From assembly GCA_027031305.1 (NCBI GenBank), contig JALVRJ010000260.1, forward strand, positions 1 through 13,011: 13,011 nucleotides of DNA, given 5' to 3'. Below the pieces are notes generated by a model. That model saw nothing but the letters and a program-made list of their open reading frames with translations. It ran no database searches and had not been told where the DNA came from. This stretch comes from Hyphomicrobiales bacterium (GTDB lineage Bacteria; Pseudomonadota; Alphaproteobacteria; Rhizobiales; Aestuariivirgaceae). Both the position numbers and the translations under genes were made by a program. Below, one piece after another: positions 1 to 7,478 of this stretch (positions are counted from its first letter, which is position 1; every line of letters begins with the position of its first letter).

Positions 1-21
1 TCTTTATGCATTGTGGTATAA
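1..21 (+). repeat. Dispersed TGGTATAA-type repeat arm (possibly the end of a larger element)
   Basis: The first bases contain TTATGCATTGTGGTATAA. The 14-base core GCATTGTGGTATAA recurs exactly at 12783-12796, and a relative in the opposite orientation starts at 12666 (TTATACCA then ACCTGCATAA). The three copies share the pattern TTA(T/C)GCA-NNN-TGGTATAA. This copy may be the right end of a palindromic element whose left part lies outside the window. The matches are seen directly; membership in a repeat family is inference. Confidence 0.55.
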
Positions 22-41
22 CACCGGCATGTGCGGACTGT

Positions 42-165
42 CTTCCCCGCGCTTGCCTGTCAAAGGCGCCTTCGGCGCCGCACAGCGGTTTCACTCTTGA
101 CAGGCAGGCACGGGGAAGAAGATGGCAATGAAGCGCCAATGGGAAGTTCTCGCCATTGGCGCTTC
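42..165 (-). repeat. Two-hairpin intergenic repeat, copy A
   Basis: Read on the minus strand the element starts with a perfect 13-bp hairpin (arms 153-165 and 130-142). An ATTGCCAT stretch follows, then a large inverted repeat with arms 97-118 and 42-63. In that repeat CTTCCCCG pairs with CGGGGAAG and TGCCTGTCAA with TTGACAGGCA; its loop contains the small hairpin GGCGCC-ttc-GGCGCC at 65-79. The same order of parts (GCGCTTC arm, TTGCCAT, CCTGTCAAG and CTTGACAGGC arms) occurs on the plus strand at 2235-2349. It lies just past the end of thiN and could serve as a 3' structure or be a REP/BIME-like mobile palindrome. Confidence 0.55.
130..165 (-). terminator. Hairpin after thiN, possible terminator
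   Basis: The arms GAAGCGCCAATGG (130-142) and CCATTGGCGCTTC (153-165) pair perfectly over 13 bp around a 10-base loop, starting 20 bases past the thiN stop. On the minus strand the sequence after the stem is ATTGCCATCTTCTTCC. This is pyrimidine-rich but not a clean U-tract, so Rho-independent function is plausible rather than certain. The hairpin also forms the first part of repeat copy A. Confidence 0.45.
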
Positions 166-184
166 TCGCGGCAAAAAAGCGAAA

Positions 185-823
185 TCATTCCTCCAGCGAG
201 GCCAGCAGCACACCGTGGCCGCGGCCGATGCACAGCTTCAGCGGCCCTTCCGCCACGTTGGAGACGGGACGGCTGTGGCCAAGGGGAAGCGTTTCGCCCA
301 CCAGTGGCCAGCGCGCGCCGGAAAGGTGCACGTCATGCAAGTCGGCGAACCCCAGCAGCGAGAAGGTCGCGCCTTCGGGCAGGTCGATGACGTGTTCGCC
401 CGGCGCCAGCCCCCAGGCCTCCTCACGGCCCGTGCTGGCCATGGCCGAAACGCCGCGCCGGGCGAGGTCCGCCAGTTGCAACAGATGCATGACGGCATGG
501 TCGCTGCGCGCGCCGCCCAACGCACCGACGAGCAGCAGGCGTTTGGCACCCTGTTTCAGCGCGTGCTCGATGGCCAGATGCCCGTCCGTCATGTCCTTGG
601 CCACGGGATGGACCTGGCGCGGCAAGGCTCCGTGCCTTTCCAGCAGCTCGGGCACCGCCGAATCGAAATCACCAATGATCAGCTCCGGCGCCACGCCCAG
701 CGCCTCCGCGTGCGCCAGCCCGGCGTCCGCCGCCACCACGCGCGCACCCGCCATTTGCCCACGCAGCCGCTCGGTGGGATGCACCTCGCCCGCCAGCAGA
801 ACTGCCCATGTGTTGTCGCTCAT
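185..823 (-). CDS. thiN: Thiamine pyrophosphokinase (thiamine diphosphokinase)
   Basis: The product (212 aa, normal for the family) transfers pyrophosphate from ATP to thiamine, giving the cofactor thiamine diphosphate in the cytoplasm. Family signatures are visible: GDFDS at 51-55, the KDMTDGHLA segment at about 77-84 (family KDxTDxxxA), and GALGGARSDHA at 100-110 (family GxLGGRxDH, here with Ala before the Arg). The C-terminal part contains SRPVSNVAEG near 184-193, at the position of the thiamine-binding S-N-E/A loop. The ATG at 823 is the first in-frame ATG; its ribosome site is weak (TTCGGGAC). The gene lies 63 bp after purA on the same strand with no clear terminator between them, so it probably shares purA's transcript. 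No TPP riboswitch (THI box) is seen upstream. Confidence 0.88.
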   Translation of the reverse strand: MSDNTWAVLLAGEVHPTERLRGQMAGARVVAADAGLAHAEALGVAPELIIGDFDSAVPELLERHGALPRQVHPVAKDMTDGHLAIEHALKQGAKRLLLVGALGGARSDHAVMHLLQLADLARRGVSAMASTGREEAWGLAPGEHVIDLPEGATFSLLGFADLHDVHLSGARWPLVGETLPLGHSRPVSNVAEGPLKLCIGRGHGVLLASLEE

Positions 824-886
824 GTCCCGAACATGGACAATTCCCCCGGAAGCATCAATGGACAGAGTTTCCGGCGGCGACGCCGC

Positions 887-2179
887 TCAGTCCTCGAACG
901 GATCCTTCACCAGGATGGTGTCCTCGCGCTCCGGCGAAGTGGACACCAGCGTGATGGGGCATTCGATCAGCTCCTCGATATGGCGGACGTATTTGACCGC
1001 CTGCGCCGGCAGATCGTTCCAAGAGCGCGCGCCATGGGTGCTCTCCTTCCAGCCCGGCATGGTCTCGTAGATGGGCTTCACCCGCTCCTGCGCGCCCTGC
1101 CCGGCCGGCAGGCGGTCTATGCGCTCGCCGTCCAGCTCGTAGCCGACGCACACCTTGATCTCGTCGAAGCCATCCAGCACGTCGAGCTTGGTCAGCGCGA
1201 TGCCGTCCATGCCGGACACCTTCACCGCCTGGCGCACCAGCACCGCGTCGAACCAGCCGCAGCGGCGCGGGCGCCCGGTGACGGTACCGAATTCATGCCC
1301 GCGCTCGGCAATGGTCTTGCCCGTATCGTCGAACAATTCGGTGGGAAACGGCCCGGCGCCGACGCGGGTGGTGTAGGCCTTGGCGATGCCGAGCACGAAT
1401 TCCAGCGTCGAGGGGCCGACGCCGGAGCCGGTGGCGGCGTTGCCGGCCACCGTGTTGGAGCTGGTGACGAACGGATAGGTGCCGTGGTCGATGTCGAGAT
1501 ACGTGCCCTGCGCGCCCTCGAACAACAGCCGCTTGCCGGCGCGCTTCTGCGCATCCAGCAGCGCCCAGACGCTGTCCACATAGGGCAGGATGGCCTCGCG
1601 GATACCCATCAAATCGTCGATCAGCTTCTGCCCGTCGATCTCGTCCACGCCCAGGCCCCGGCGCAGCGGATTGTGATGTGCCAGCAGACGCTCGATCTTC
1701 TTCGGCAATGTTTCCGGATTGGCCAGATCGCCGGCGCGGATGGCGCGGCGGCCCACCTTGTCCTCATACGCCGGCCCGATGCCGCGCCCGGTGGTGCCGA
1801 TCTTGCCCCTGCCGGCCAGTTGCTCGCGCAGGCCGTCCAGCTCGCGATGCAGCGGCAGGATGAGGGTGGTGTTTTCGGCGATGCGCAGATTGTCGCGGCT
1901 GACTGTCACACCCTGCTGGCGGATGCCCTCGATCTCGTCGGCCAGCTTCCACGGATCCATGACCACGCCGTTGCCGATGACGGCGAGTTTGCCGGGCCGC
2001 ACGATGCCCGACGGCAACAGCGAGAGCTTGTAGGTGACGCCGTCGATGACCAGCGTGTGCCCGGCGTTGGCCCCGCCCTGGAAGCGAATCACCACGTCGG
2101 CGCGTTCGGAGAGCCAGTCGACGATCTTGCCCTTTCCCTCGTCGCCCCACTGGGCGCCAACCACCACCACGTTCGTCAT
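887..2179 (-). CDS. purA: Adenylosuccinate synthetase
   Basis: PurA joins IMP and aspartate using GTP to form adenylosuccinate, the first committed step to AMP. The 430-residue length matches the family. The N-terminus reads [19 protein letters not shown], which carries the GDEGKGK loop and catalytic Asp13; [10 protein letters not shown] supplies His41. Further signatures are [13 protein letters not shown] (about 124-136), [15 protein letters not shown] and TKLDVLD. The ATG at 2179 is chosen because homologues start right before this glycine-rich strand and a GGGGGAG ribosome site lies about 9 bases upstream; an upstream TTG start at 2230 would add 17 residues unlike the family. A promoter candidate lies at 2276-2303. 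A GCGCCGC-tt-GCGGCGC hairpin (2197-2212) directly precedes the ribosome site and could affect initiation. thiN follows after 63 bp. Confidence 0.97.
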   Translation of the reverse strand: MTNVVVVGAQWGDEGKGKIVDWLSERADVVIRFQGGANAGHTLVIDGVTYKLSLLPSGIVRPGKLAVIGNGVVMDPWKLADEIEGIRQQGVTVSRDNLRIAENTTLILPLHRELDGLREQLAGRGKIGTTGRGIGPAYEDKVGRRAIRAGDLANPETLPKKIERLLAHHNPLRRGLGVDEIDGQKLIDDLMGIREAILPYVDSVWALLDAQKRAGKRLLFEGAQGTYLDIDHGTYPFVTSSNTVAGNAATGSGVGPSTLEFVLGIAKAYTTRVGAGPFPTELFDDTGKTIAERGHEFGTVTGRPRRCGWFDAVLVRQAVKVSGMDGIALTKLDVLDGFDEIKVCVGYELDGERIDRLPAGQGAQERVKPIYETMPGWKESTHGARSWNDLPAQAVKYVRHIEELIECPITLVSTSPEREDTILVKDPFED

Positions 2180-2234
2180 GTTCTCGCCACTCCCCCGCGC
2201 CGCTTGCGGCGCATGTTCAAGTTTTTGCAACGAA

Positions 2235-2349
2235 AGGCGCTGAAGGCGATTTTTCGCCTCCAGCGCTTCCTTGCCATTGTTCCACTCGCGCGGCGCCTGT
2301 CAAGGCCGCCTGCGACGCTCGCTGCGGTCGAAGAGCCTTGACAGGCGCC
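2235..2349 (+). repeat. Two-hairpin intergenic repeat, copy B
   Basis: On the plus strand a hairpin (GCGCTG-a-AGGCG at 2237-2248 with CGCCT-c-CAGCGC at 2255-2266, AT-rich loop) is followed by CTTCCTTGCCATTGTTCC. Then comes a perfect 15-bp inverted repeat, GGCGCCTGTCAAGGC (2292-2306) and GCCTTGACAGGCGCC (2335-2349), around a 28-base loop. The part order and the shared words GCGCTTC, TTGCCAT, CCTGTCAAG and CTTGACAGGC match the minus strand of copy A (42-165). The two copies point outward from the purA-thiN unit. Homology by descent is inferred from these shared blocks. Confidence 0.55.
2276..2303 (-). promoter_or_regulatory. Candidate sigma70 promoter for purA
   Basis: On the minus strand a consensus TTGACA (2298-2303) is followed after 16 bases by AACAAT (2276-2281; four of six match TATAAT). 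The -35 box lies inside an arm of repeat copy B. Transcription would begin near 2269, so the purA leader would start with the 2235-2268 hairpin and be about 90 bases long. The serA terminator-like hairpin upstream makes a separate purA promoter plausible. Confidence 0.45.
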
Positions 2350-2366
2350 AAAGGGGTGGAAAAGCG

Positions 2367-2386
2367 GTGCGGCGATACGGCCGCAC
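2367..2386 (-). terminator. Probable terminator of serA
   Basis: Ten bases past the serA stop the minus strand folds as GTGCGGC, a six-base loop, and GCCGCAC, a perfect 7-bp stem. CGCTTTTCC follows, giving a short U-run. This fits a modest Rho-independent terminator separating serA from purA. Confidence 0.5.
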
Positions 2387-2396
2387 TCGCGCCAGC

Positions 2397-3986
2397 TCAG
2401 AACTCCAGCGCCGACACCCAGTTGACCTGCGGCAGCGCCTTCACCTTTTCCAGCACGGAAGCGGGCACCGGCTCGTCGACCTCGATCAGCGCCACGGCCT
2501 CGCCGCCCGGCTTCGTGCGGCCGAGGTTGAAGGCGGCGATATTCACTTTCTCTTCGCCGAGAATGGTGCCCAGCGCGCCGAGGAAGCCCGGCCGGTCCTC
2601 GTTGATGACATAGAGCATGTGCGGGCCGAACTCGGCTTCCATGTTGATGCCCTTGGCCTGGATGATACGCGGCTTGCCGTCGGCGAAGACGGTGCCGGCG
2701 ACGGAGCGTTTCGAATTCTCCGTGGCCACCTCCAGCCGGATGTAACCCTCATACACCCCACGCTGGGTCTGGCGCACCTCGTTGATGGTCATGCCGCGCT
2801 CCTTCGCCACCACCGGGGCGGAGACCATGTTGATGTCATCACCCAGCGTCGGACGCAGCAGCCCGGCGAGCAGGGCGGAGGTGAGCGCGCCGATGTTCAG
2901 CTCGCCGACGTTGCCGGCGTATTCGATGGTCACGTCCCTTATGGCCGAGCCGATGATCTGTCCGATGAACAGGCCCAGCTTCTCCGCCAGGTCGATGTAG
3001 GGCTTCAGCACCGGCGCCTCCTCGGCCGAGATGGAGGGCATGTTGAGCGCATTGGACACCGCGCCGGTGAGCAGATAGTCGGCGATCTGCTCGGCGATCT
3101 GCACCGCCACGTTCTCCTGCGCTTCCGAGGTGGATGCACCAAGATGCGGGGTGCAGATGACTTCTTCCAGCTCGAACAGCGGATTCTCGCGCGCCGGCTC
3201 TTCCTCGAACACGTCCAGCGCGGCGCCTGCGATGTGGCCGCTCTTGATGGCCTCATACAGATCCGGCTCGACGATGAGGCCGCCGCGGGCGCAGTTGATG
3301 ACGCGCGCGCCCTTCTTCATCTTCGCCAATGCCTTCGCATCGATGATGTGCTTCGTCTTGTCGGTGAGCGGCGTGTGAAGCGAAAGGAAATCGGCGCGTG
3401 TAAGCAGCTCGTCGAAATCCACTTTCTCCACGCCGATCTCGCGCGCACGTTCTTCCGTCAGATACGGGTCGTAGGCGATGACCCGCATGTGCAACCCTTG
3501 AGCGCGGTTGGCGACGATGGAACCGATGTTGCCGCAGCCGATCAGCCCCAGCGTCTTGCGATAGACCTCCACGCCCATGAACTTGCTCTTCTCCCACTTG
3601 CCGGCCTTCGTCGATTCGTTGGCCTGCGGGATCTTGCGGGCGAGTGCCAGCATCATGGCGATGGAATGTTCCGCCGTGGTCACGGCGTTGCCCAGCGGCG
3701 TGTTCATGACGATGATGCCGCGCGCGGTGGCCGCCGGCACGTCGATGTTGTCCACACCGATGCCGGCGCGGCCGATGACCTTGAGATTCTTCGCCGCCTC
3801 GATGACCTTGCTCGTCACCTTGGTGGCGGAGCGCACCGCCAGCCCGTCGAACTCGGGAATGCGCACGATCAGCGCTTCCTTGTCCTTGCCCAGTTCCGGC
3901 TCGTAGGTCACCTCGATGCCGCGCGCCTCGAGAATTTTCACCGCCGTTTCGGACAGCTTGTCGGAAATGAGAACTTTCGGCGCCAT
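2397..3986 (-). CDS. serA: D-3-phosphoglycerate dehydrogenase, long form with ACT domain
   Basis: SerA oxidises 3-phosphoglycerate to 3-phosphohydroxypyruvate with NAD+, opening the phosphorylated serine pathway. At 529 aa it is the long type. The substrate domain is split around a Rossmann domain with LGLIGCGNIG (147-155) and the NAD-binding Asp in AYDPY (173). The catalytic set is visible: Arg234 in NCARGG, Glu263 in VFEEEP and His281 in TPHLGAST. An intervening (ASB) domain spans about 320-450, and a C-terminal ACT domain starts near 457 (LYVINEDRPGFLGALG), the usual site of serine feedback. A strong AAGGAGG site sits 7 bases before the ATG. serC lies 108 bp upstream on the same strand and supplies the next enzyme, so the two probably form an operon despite a hairpin between them. 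Confidence 0.97.
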   Translation of the reverse strand: MAPKVLISDKLSETAVKILEARGIEVTYEPELGKDKEALIVRIPEFDGLAVRSATKVTSKVIEAAKNLKVIGRAGIGVDNIDVPAATARGIIVMNTPLGNAVTTAEHSIAMMLALARKIPQANESTKAGKWEKSKFMGVEVYRKTLGLIGCGNIGSIVANRAQGLHMRVIAYDPYLTEERAREIGVEKVDFDELLTRADFLSLHTPLTDKTKHIIDAKALAKMKKGARVINCARGGLIVEPDLYEAIKSGHIAGAALDVFEEEPARENPLFELEEVICTPHLGASTSEAQENVAVQIAEQIADYLLTGAVSNALNMPSISAEEAPVLKPYIDLAEKLGLFIGQIIGSAIRDVTIEYAGNVGELNIGALTSALLAGLLRPTLGDDINMVSAPVVAKERGMTINEVRQTQRGVYEGYIRLEVATENSKRSVAGTVFADGKPRIIQAKGINMEAEFGPHMLYVINEDRPGFLGALGTILGEEKVNIAAFNLGRTKPGGEAVALIEVDEPVPASVLEKVKALPQVNWVSALEF

Positions 3987-4049
3987 GGGGCTGCCTCCTT
4001 CTGGTTTGCCGATGATCCGTGTCGATGAAAGGTATCTTGAAAAGAACTT

Positions 4050-4076
4050 CGGCGGAGCGCTCCTGATGCTCCGCCG
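4050..4076 (-). terminator. Hairpin between serC and serA, partial terminator or processing site
   Basis: Eighteen bases past the serC stop the minus strand has CGGCGGAGC and GCTCCGCCG, a perfect 9-bp stem around a 9-base loop. It is followed by AAGTTCTTTTC. The weak U-tract and the functional link of the flanking genes suggest attenuation or transcript processing rather than a full stop; this is inference. Confidence 0.45.
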
Positions 4077-4094
4077 TGTTCGTCGTCCGTGCGT

Positions 4095-5261
4095 TCAGCC
4101 GGTCATTTCCGCCCGCGCCGTGGCGTAGGCCCAGTCGAGCCACGGCAACAGGGCCTCGATGTCGCTCTTCTCCACCGTGCCGCCGCACCAGATGCGGAAT
4201 CCCGGCGGTGCGGTGCGATAGGCGGAAAGGTCGTAGCCCGCGCCTTCCTCCGCCAGCAGCTCCAGCATCCGCTTCGGCAGGGCCGCGGCCTGCTCCTTCG
4301 TCAGGCCCTCCCTGCCCTTCTCCGACAGGCGCATGCACACGGAAGTGTTGGAGCGAATCGCCGGTTCGGAAACGAGGTTTTCCACCCAGTCGGTCTGCGC
4401 CTCCCAATCCCAAACGACCTGCGCGTTCTCGTTGGCCTTGGCGATCAGCGCCGGCAGACCGCCCATCTCCTTCGCCCATTTCAGCGCCGCCAGGTGGTCC
4501 TCGATGGCCATGAGCGAAACGGTATTGATGGTCTTGCCCTCGAAAATGCCGGAAATCAGCTTGCCGCCCTTGGTCAGGCGGAACAGCTTCGGCATGGGCC
4601 AGGGCGGCGTGTAGCTCTCCAGCCGTTCCACCGCGCGCGGCGACAGAATGAGAATGCCGTGCTGCGCCTCGCCGCCCATCACCTTCTGCCAGGAATAGGT
4701 GGTGGCGTCGAGCTTGTCGAAGGCCAGCTCCTGCGCGAAGGCGGCGGAGGTGGCGTCGCAGATGGTCAGCCCCTCGCGATCGGCCGGGATCCAGTCGCCG
4801 TTCGGCACGCGCGCGCCGGAGGTGGTGCCGTTCCAGGTGAAGACCACGTCGCGGGAGAAGTCCACCGCCGAAAGATCGGGCAGCTCGCCGAAATCGGCGA
4901 CCATGGCGCGCGCATCCACCTTCAGCTGATCGCAAACATCGGTCACCCAGCCCTTGCCGAAGCTCTCCCAGGCGAGCACGTCCACGCCTCGCGGGCCAAG
5001 GAGGTTCCACATCGCCATTTCCACCGCGCCGGTATCCGAGCCGGGCACGATGCCGACGAGGTAGTCATCGGGAACCTGCAAGACCTCGCGGGTCAGCGCC
5101 AGCAGTTCCTGGATGCGCGATAACGCTTCCTTGCTGCGATGCGAGCGGCCGAGAAGCGCGTTCTTGAGGAGGGAGAAGTCCCAACCCTTGAATTTTGTGG
5201 TGGGGCCGGGGGAGAAACGGGGATTGGCCGGTTTGGTGGCCGGCTTTTCGATGCTGGTCAT
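4095..5261 (-). CDS. serC: Phosphoserine aminotransferase, alphaproteobacterial type
   Basis: SerC is a PLP enzyme that transaminates 3-phosphohydroxypyruvate with glutamate to O-phosphoserine. The 388-residue product belongs to the SerC type found mainly in Alphaproteobacteria rather than the shorter E. coli type. The N-terminus has [13 protein letters not shown], the usual PSGP-like start. The cofactor-binding Asp is in ICDATSAAF (Asp169) and the Schiff-base lysine is Lys193 in [37 protein letters not shown] closes the fold. The reading frame continues upstream to 5915 antisense to ispG, but the ATG at 5261 has GGAAGGA 9 bases upstream and fits the family. A well-spaced promoter lies at 5317-5345. 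serA follows. Confidence 0.96.
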   Translation of the reverse strand: MTSIEKPATKPANPRFSPGPTTKFKGWDFSLLKNALLGRSHRSKEALSRIQELLALTREVLQVPDDYLVGIVPGSDTGAVEMAMWNLLGPRGVDVLAWESFGKGWVTDVCDQLKVDARAMVADFGELPDLSAVDFSRDVVFTWNGTTSGARVPNGDWIPADREGLTICDATSAAFAQELAFDKLDATTYSWQKVMGGEAQHGILILSPRAVERLESYTPPWPMPKLFRLTKGGKLISGIFEGKTINTVSLMAIEDHLAALKWAKEMGGLPALIAKANENAQVVWDWEAQTDWVENLVSEPAIRSNTSVCMRLSEKGREGLTKEQAAALPKRMLELLAEEGAGYDLSAYRTAPPGFRIWCGGTVEKSDIEALLPWLDWAYATARAEMTG

Positions 5262-5286
5262 GTCAATACATCCTTCCAGATGTTCG

Positions 5287-5304
5287 CCCCTCGTTGGGGA
5301 GGGG
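5287..5304 (-). other. Short hairpin in the serC leader
   Basis: CCCCTC (5287-5292) and GAGGGG (5299-5304) form a 6-bp stem with a six-base loop, between the putative serC start of transcription near 5310 and the ribosome site near 5271-5277. It would sit near the 5' end of the mRNA, where it could protect the transcript. No leader peptide or antiterminator alternative is seen. Confidence 0.3.
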
Positions 5305-5316
5305 TGGCCCGCCGCT

Positions 5317-5345
5317 GCAATAGGACAGGCCGGGTTGCGGGTCAA
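5317..5345 (-). promoter_or_regulatory. Probable sigma70 promoter of serC
   Basis: On the minus strand TTGACC (5340-5345) and TATTGC (5317-5322) are separated by exactly 17 bases, close to the vegetative consensus. The expected start near 5310 gives a leader of about 49 bases before the serC ATG at 5261. Confidence 0.6.
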
Positions 5346-5460
5346 GCACGGATTGTCGGCAGGGCCGTGAATGTGATGTTCGTTGCGAAATGTCATGCGG
5401 TGGCGAGGGATTGTTGCGCCATGCGGACGAACGCGGCCCACTTCAACGGGGACAACGGGC

Positions 5461-5491
5461 TTGTCAGCCACCGCGACAGGCGCGATATAGC
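5461..5491 (+). promoter_or_regulatory. Candidate ispG promoter abutting the start codon
   Basis: TTGTCA (5461-5466) is followed after 19 bases by TATAGC (5486-5491), a spacing longer than ideal. Transcription would start at or within a few bases of the ATG at 5496, giving a leaderless or nearly leaderless mRNA. The candidate is weak because of the spacing; if translation really begins at 5421, it cannot be the main promoter. Confidence 0.3.
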
Positions 5492-5495
5492 CCCC

Positions 5496-6746
5496 ATGAG
5501 CCATTTCGCCGGAAGTCCGCGCAAGCACACACGCCAGGTCGCCGTCGGCGAGATCACCATCGGAGGCGGCGCACCGGTGCGCATCCAGTCCATGACCAAC
5601 ACCGACACCGCCGACGTGGCGGCCACGGTCGATCAGGTCATGGCGCTGGCCGAGGTCGGCTCCGAGCTGGTGCGCGTCACCGTCGACAGGCAGGAGGCGG
5701 CGAAAGCCGTGCCGCGCATTCGTGATGAATTGCGCAAGCGCGGCTGCGCGGTGCCGCTGATTGGCGATTTTCACTACATCGGCCACATCCTGCTGCGCGA
5801 CCACCCGGCCTGCGCCGAGGCGCTGGACAAGTATCGCATCAACCCCGGCAACGTCGGCTTCGGCCAGAAGCAGGATCGCAATTTTTCCGCCATCGTGGAC
5901 ATCGCGCTGAAGCACGGCAAGCCCGTGCGCATCGGCGCCAACTGGGGCTCGCTCGACCAGGCGCTGCTGAACGAGCTGATGGAGGAAAACGCGCGGTTGC
6001 CCGAGCCGAAGTCAGCGCGCGAGGTGATGCACCTCGCACTGGTGGAATCGTGCCTGCGCTCGGCTAAGCGGGCGGAAGAACTGGGCATGAAGCCCGAACA
6101 GATCGTGCTTTCGGCCAAGGTGTCGGAGGTGCAGGACCTGGTGGCGGTCTATCGGCAACTGGCCGAGCGCTGCGATTACGCCCTTCACCTGGGGCTGACC
6201 GAGGCGGGCATGGGCGACGCCGGAGTGATCGCTTCCACCGCCGGGCTGGCCATCCTGCTTCAGGAGGGCATCGGCGACACCATCCGCGTGTCCATCACCC
6301 CCGAGCCGGGCGCGCCGCGCACGCGCGAGGTGGAAGTGGCGCAACGGATATTGCAATCGCTTGGGCTGCGCGCCTTCACCCCGGACGTCATCGCCTGTCC
6401 GGGCTGCGGGCGCACCACTTCCGTTCGCTTTCAGGAGCTGGCGCGCGACATCTCCCAATGGCTGGCCGAACAGATGCCGCGCTGGCGGCGGCAATATCCG
6501 GGCAGTGAATCCTTGCAGGTGGCGGTGATGGGCTGCATCGTCAACGGCCCGGGCGAATCGAAGCACGCCGACGTGGGCATATCATTGCCCGGCACCGGCG
6601 AGGCCCCTGCCGCACCCGTGTTCGTGGACGGGCGCAAGGCCGCCACCCTGCGCGGAGAGAACCTCGCCGCACAATTCCGCGATTTCATCGCCGATTACGT
6701 CGCCCAACGCTGGGGAGCGAAGCAGGACGGAAGAAACAAGGGATGA
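5496..6746 (+). CDS. ispG: 4-hydroxy-3-methylbut-2-en-1-yl diphosphate synthase
   Basis: IspG (GcpE) is a [4Fe-4S] enzyme that reduces MEcPP to HMBPP, the second-last step of the non-mevalonate isoprenoid pathway. The 416-residue product is a short, two-domain form. The barrel domain shows [22 protein letters not shown] near the start, PLIGDFHY (87-94) and YRINPGNVG (113-121). The cluster ligands are Cys301 and Cys304 in CPGCGRTTS, Cys347 in [11 protein letters not shown], and Glu354. Start choice is uncertain. The ATG at 5496 matches where homologues begin but has no Shine-Dalgarno. An in-frame ATG at 5421 has GAGGGA about 10 bases upstream and would add 25 residues, [12 protein letters not shown] onward. 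The gene diverges from serC and converges on dsbB with a 40-bp gap. Confidence 0.96.
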   Translation: MSHFAGSPRKHTRQVAVGEITIGGGAPVRIQSMTNTDTADVAATVDQVMALAEVGSELVRVTVDRQEAAKAVPRIRDELRKRGCAVPLIGDFHYIGHILLRDHPACAEALDKYRINPGNVGFGQKQDRNFSAIVDIALKHGKPVRIGANWGSLDQALLNELMEENARLPEPKSAREVMHLALVESCLRSAKRAEELGMKPEQIVLSAKVSEVQDLVAVYRQLAERCDYALHLGLTEAGMGDAGVIASTAGLAILLQEGIGDTIRVSITPEPGAPRTREVEVAQRILQSLGLRAFTPDVIACPGCGRTTSVRFQELARDISQWLAEQMPRWRRQYPGSESLQVAVMGCIVNGPGESKHADVGISLPGTGEAPAAPVFVDGRKAATLRGENLAAQFRDFIADYVAQRWGAKQDGRNKG

Positions 6747-6786
6747 TGAAACATCCGTGGCGCATGTCCATCGTCGACCTTCCCTC

Positions 6787-7314
6787 CTAACGCCCTTTTC
6801 GCCATTCACCTTTCCTGCCGGCGCCAAGCAGCCCATAGAGGGCCAGCAGCGCAAGGGCGAAGGAGACGACGGCGTTCCAGCCGGCCAGTGACAGCCCGAG
6901 GATGCGAACGGGCGCCTCGTCGCAAAGCACCACGCGCTTGCTCAGGTCCGGCAGGGCGAGGCTGAAGTCCGTGCCGCTGGACGAACAGCTGGTGGGGCCG
7001 GGCCACCATTTCCACTCGATGCCGGCGTGCCACGCGCCCAGCCCGGCGCTGATGAGCAACAACACCAGCGCCAGCGCCAACCCGGCGCGCAGCAGCCCGG
7101 TGTTGCCCTTGGCCGCGAACATGACGAGCGCCAGGCCGACGGGAATGAGCGCATACCACGGTTTGCGCTGCACATAGCACAGCTCGCAGGGTTGGTAGCC
7201 CAGCACGTGCTCGAAGAAGAGCGCGCCGAGGATCATGCCGATGGCGGCGGCGAAGATCGCCACCGCGGCCAGTGTCGCCGGATCGCGCAGGTTGATGCCC
7301 TGTTGCGTGTTCAT
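6787..7314 (-). CDS. dsbB: Disulfide bond formation protein B
   Basis: DsbB is an inner-membrane quinone reductase that re-oxidises periplasmic DsbA. The product has 175 aa with four hydrophobic segments, near 13-35, 55-68, 74-93 and 137-163. The first periplasmic loop holds the CELC pair (Cys43, Cys46) in PCELCYVQRKPWYALIP. The second loop holds the other redox pair, Cys110 (PTSCSSSGTDF) and Cys131 (VVLCDEAP). RILGLSLAGWNAVVSF marks the start of the last helix. A GAGAGGAAGG ribosome site lies just before the ATG. yqaA is 164 bp upstream on the same strand, and a long imperfect hairpin fills part of that gap. No dsbA is in the window. Confidence 0.93.
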   Translation of the reverse strand: MNTQQGINLRDPATLAAVAIFAAAIGMILGALFFEHVLGYQPCELCYVQRKPWYALIPVGLALVMFAAKGNTGLLRAGLALALVLLLISAGLGAWHAGIEWKWWPGPTSCSSSGTDFSLALPDLSKRVVLCDEAPVRILGLSLAGWNAVVSFALALLALYGLLGAGRKGEWRKGR

Positions 7315-7330
7315 GTCGCCTTCCTCTCAT

Positions 7331-7391
7331 GGCCTGACGAGCCGGGCAAGCCCTTTCACGCAAATGTTTCCGGGGCTGTCCGGGTCAGGCC
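7331..7391 (-). other. Long imperfect hairpin in the dsbB leader
   Basis: GGCCTGAC (7331-7338) and GTCAGGCC (7384-7391) pair perfectly. Inside them CCGG/CCGG and AGCCC/GGGCT can extend the stem to about 17 bp with small internal loops. On the minus strand it ends a few bases before the dsbB ribosome site. There is no U-run, so a terminator is unlikely; a translational or stability leader, or a binding site, is possible. Confidence 0.4.
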
Positions 7392-7478
7392 GTCCCACGC
7401 CCCCGTCCAAGCCCTTGTTTACACGCTTTGGGGTGATGGTTGCGCGGGTCGGTGGGTGGTTCCTCGTGCATTCTGGCA

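Noticed and set aside
824..886. TPP riboswitch before thiN
   Set aside because: The gap to purA is only 63 bp and no THI-box core was found; thiN probably relies on the purA transcript.
122..2341. A 739-codon open frame on the plus strand
   Set aside because: It runs antisense to purA and thiN, both with clear family motifs. Its product is His/Arg/Ala-rich with no recognisable domain, as expected for the opposite strand of GC-rich genes.
2271..4028. A 585-codon open frame on the plus strand over serA
   Set aside because: It is the antisense shadow of an intact SerA with all catalytic residues. The translation is His/Asp/Arg-rich low-complexity sequence.
5262..5915. N-terminal extension of the serC frame over ispG
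   Set aside because: The extension is antisense to the conserved IspG N-terminus, and the ATG at 5261 has a good ribosome site and promoter.
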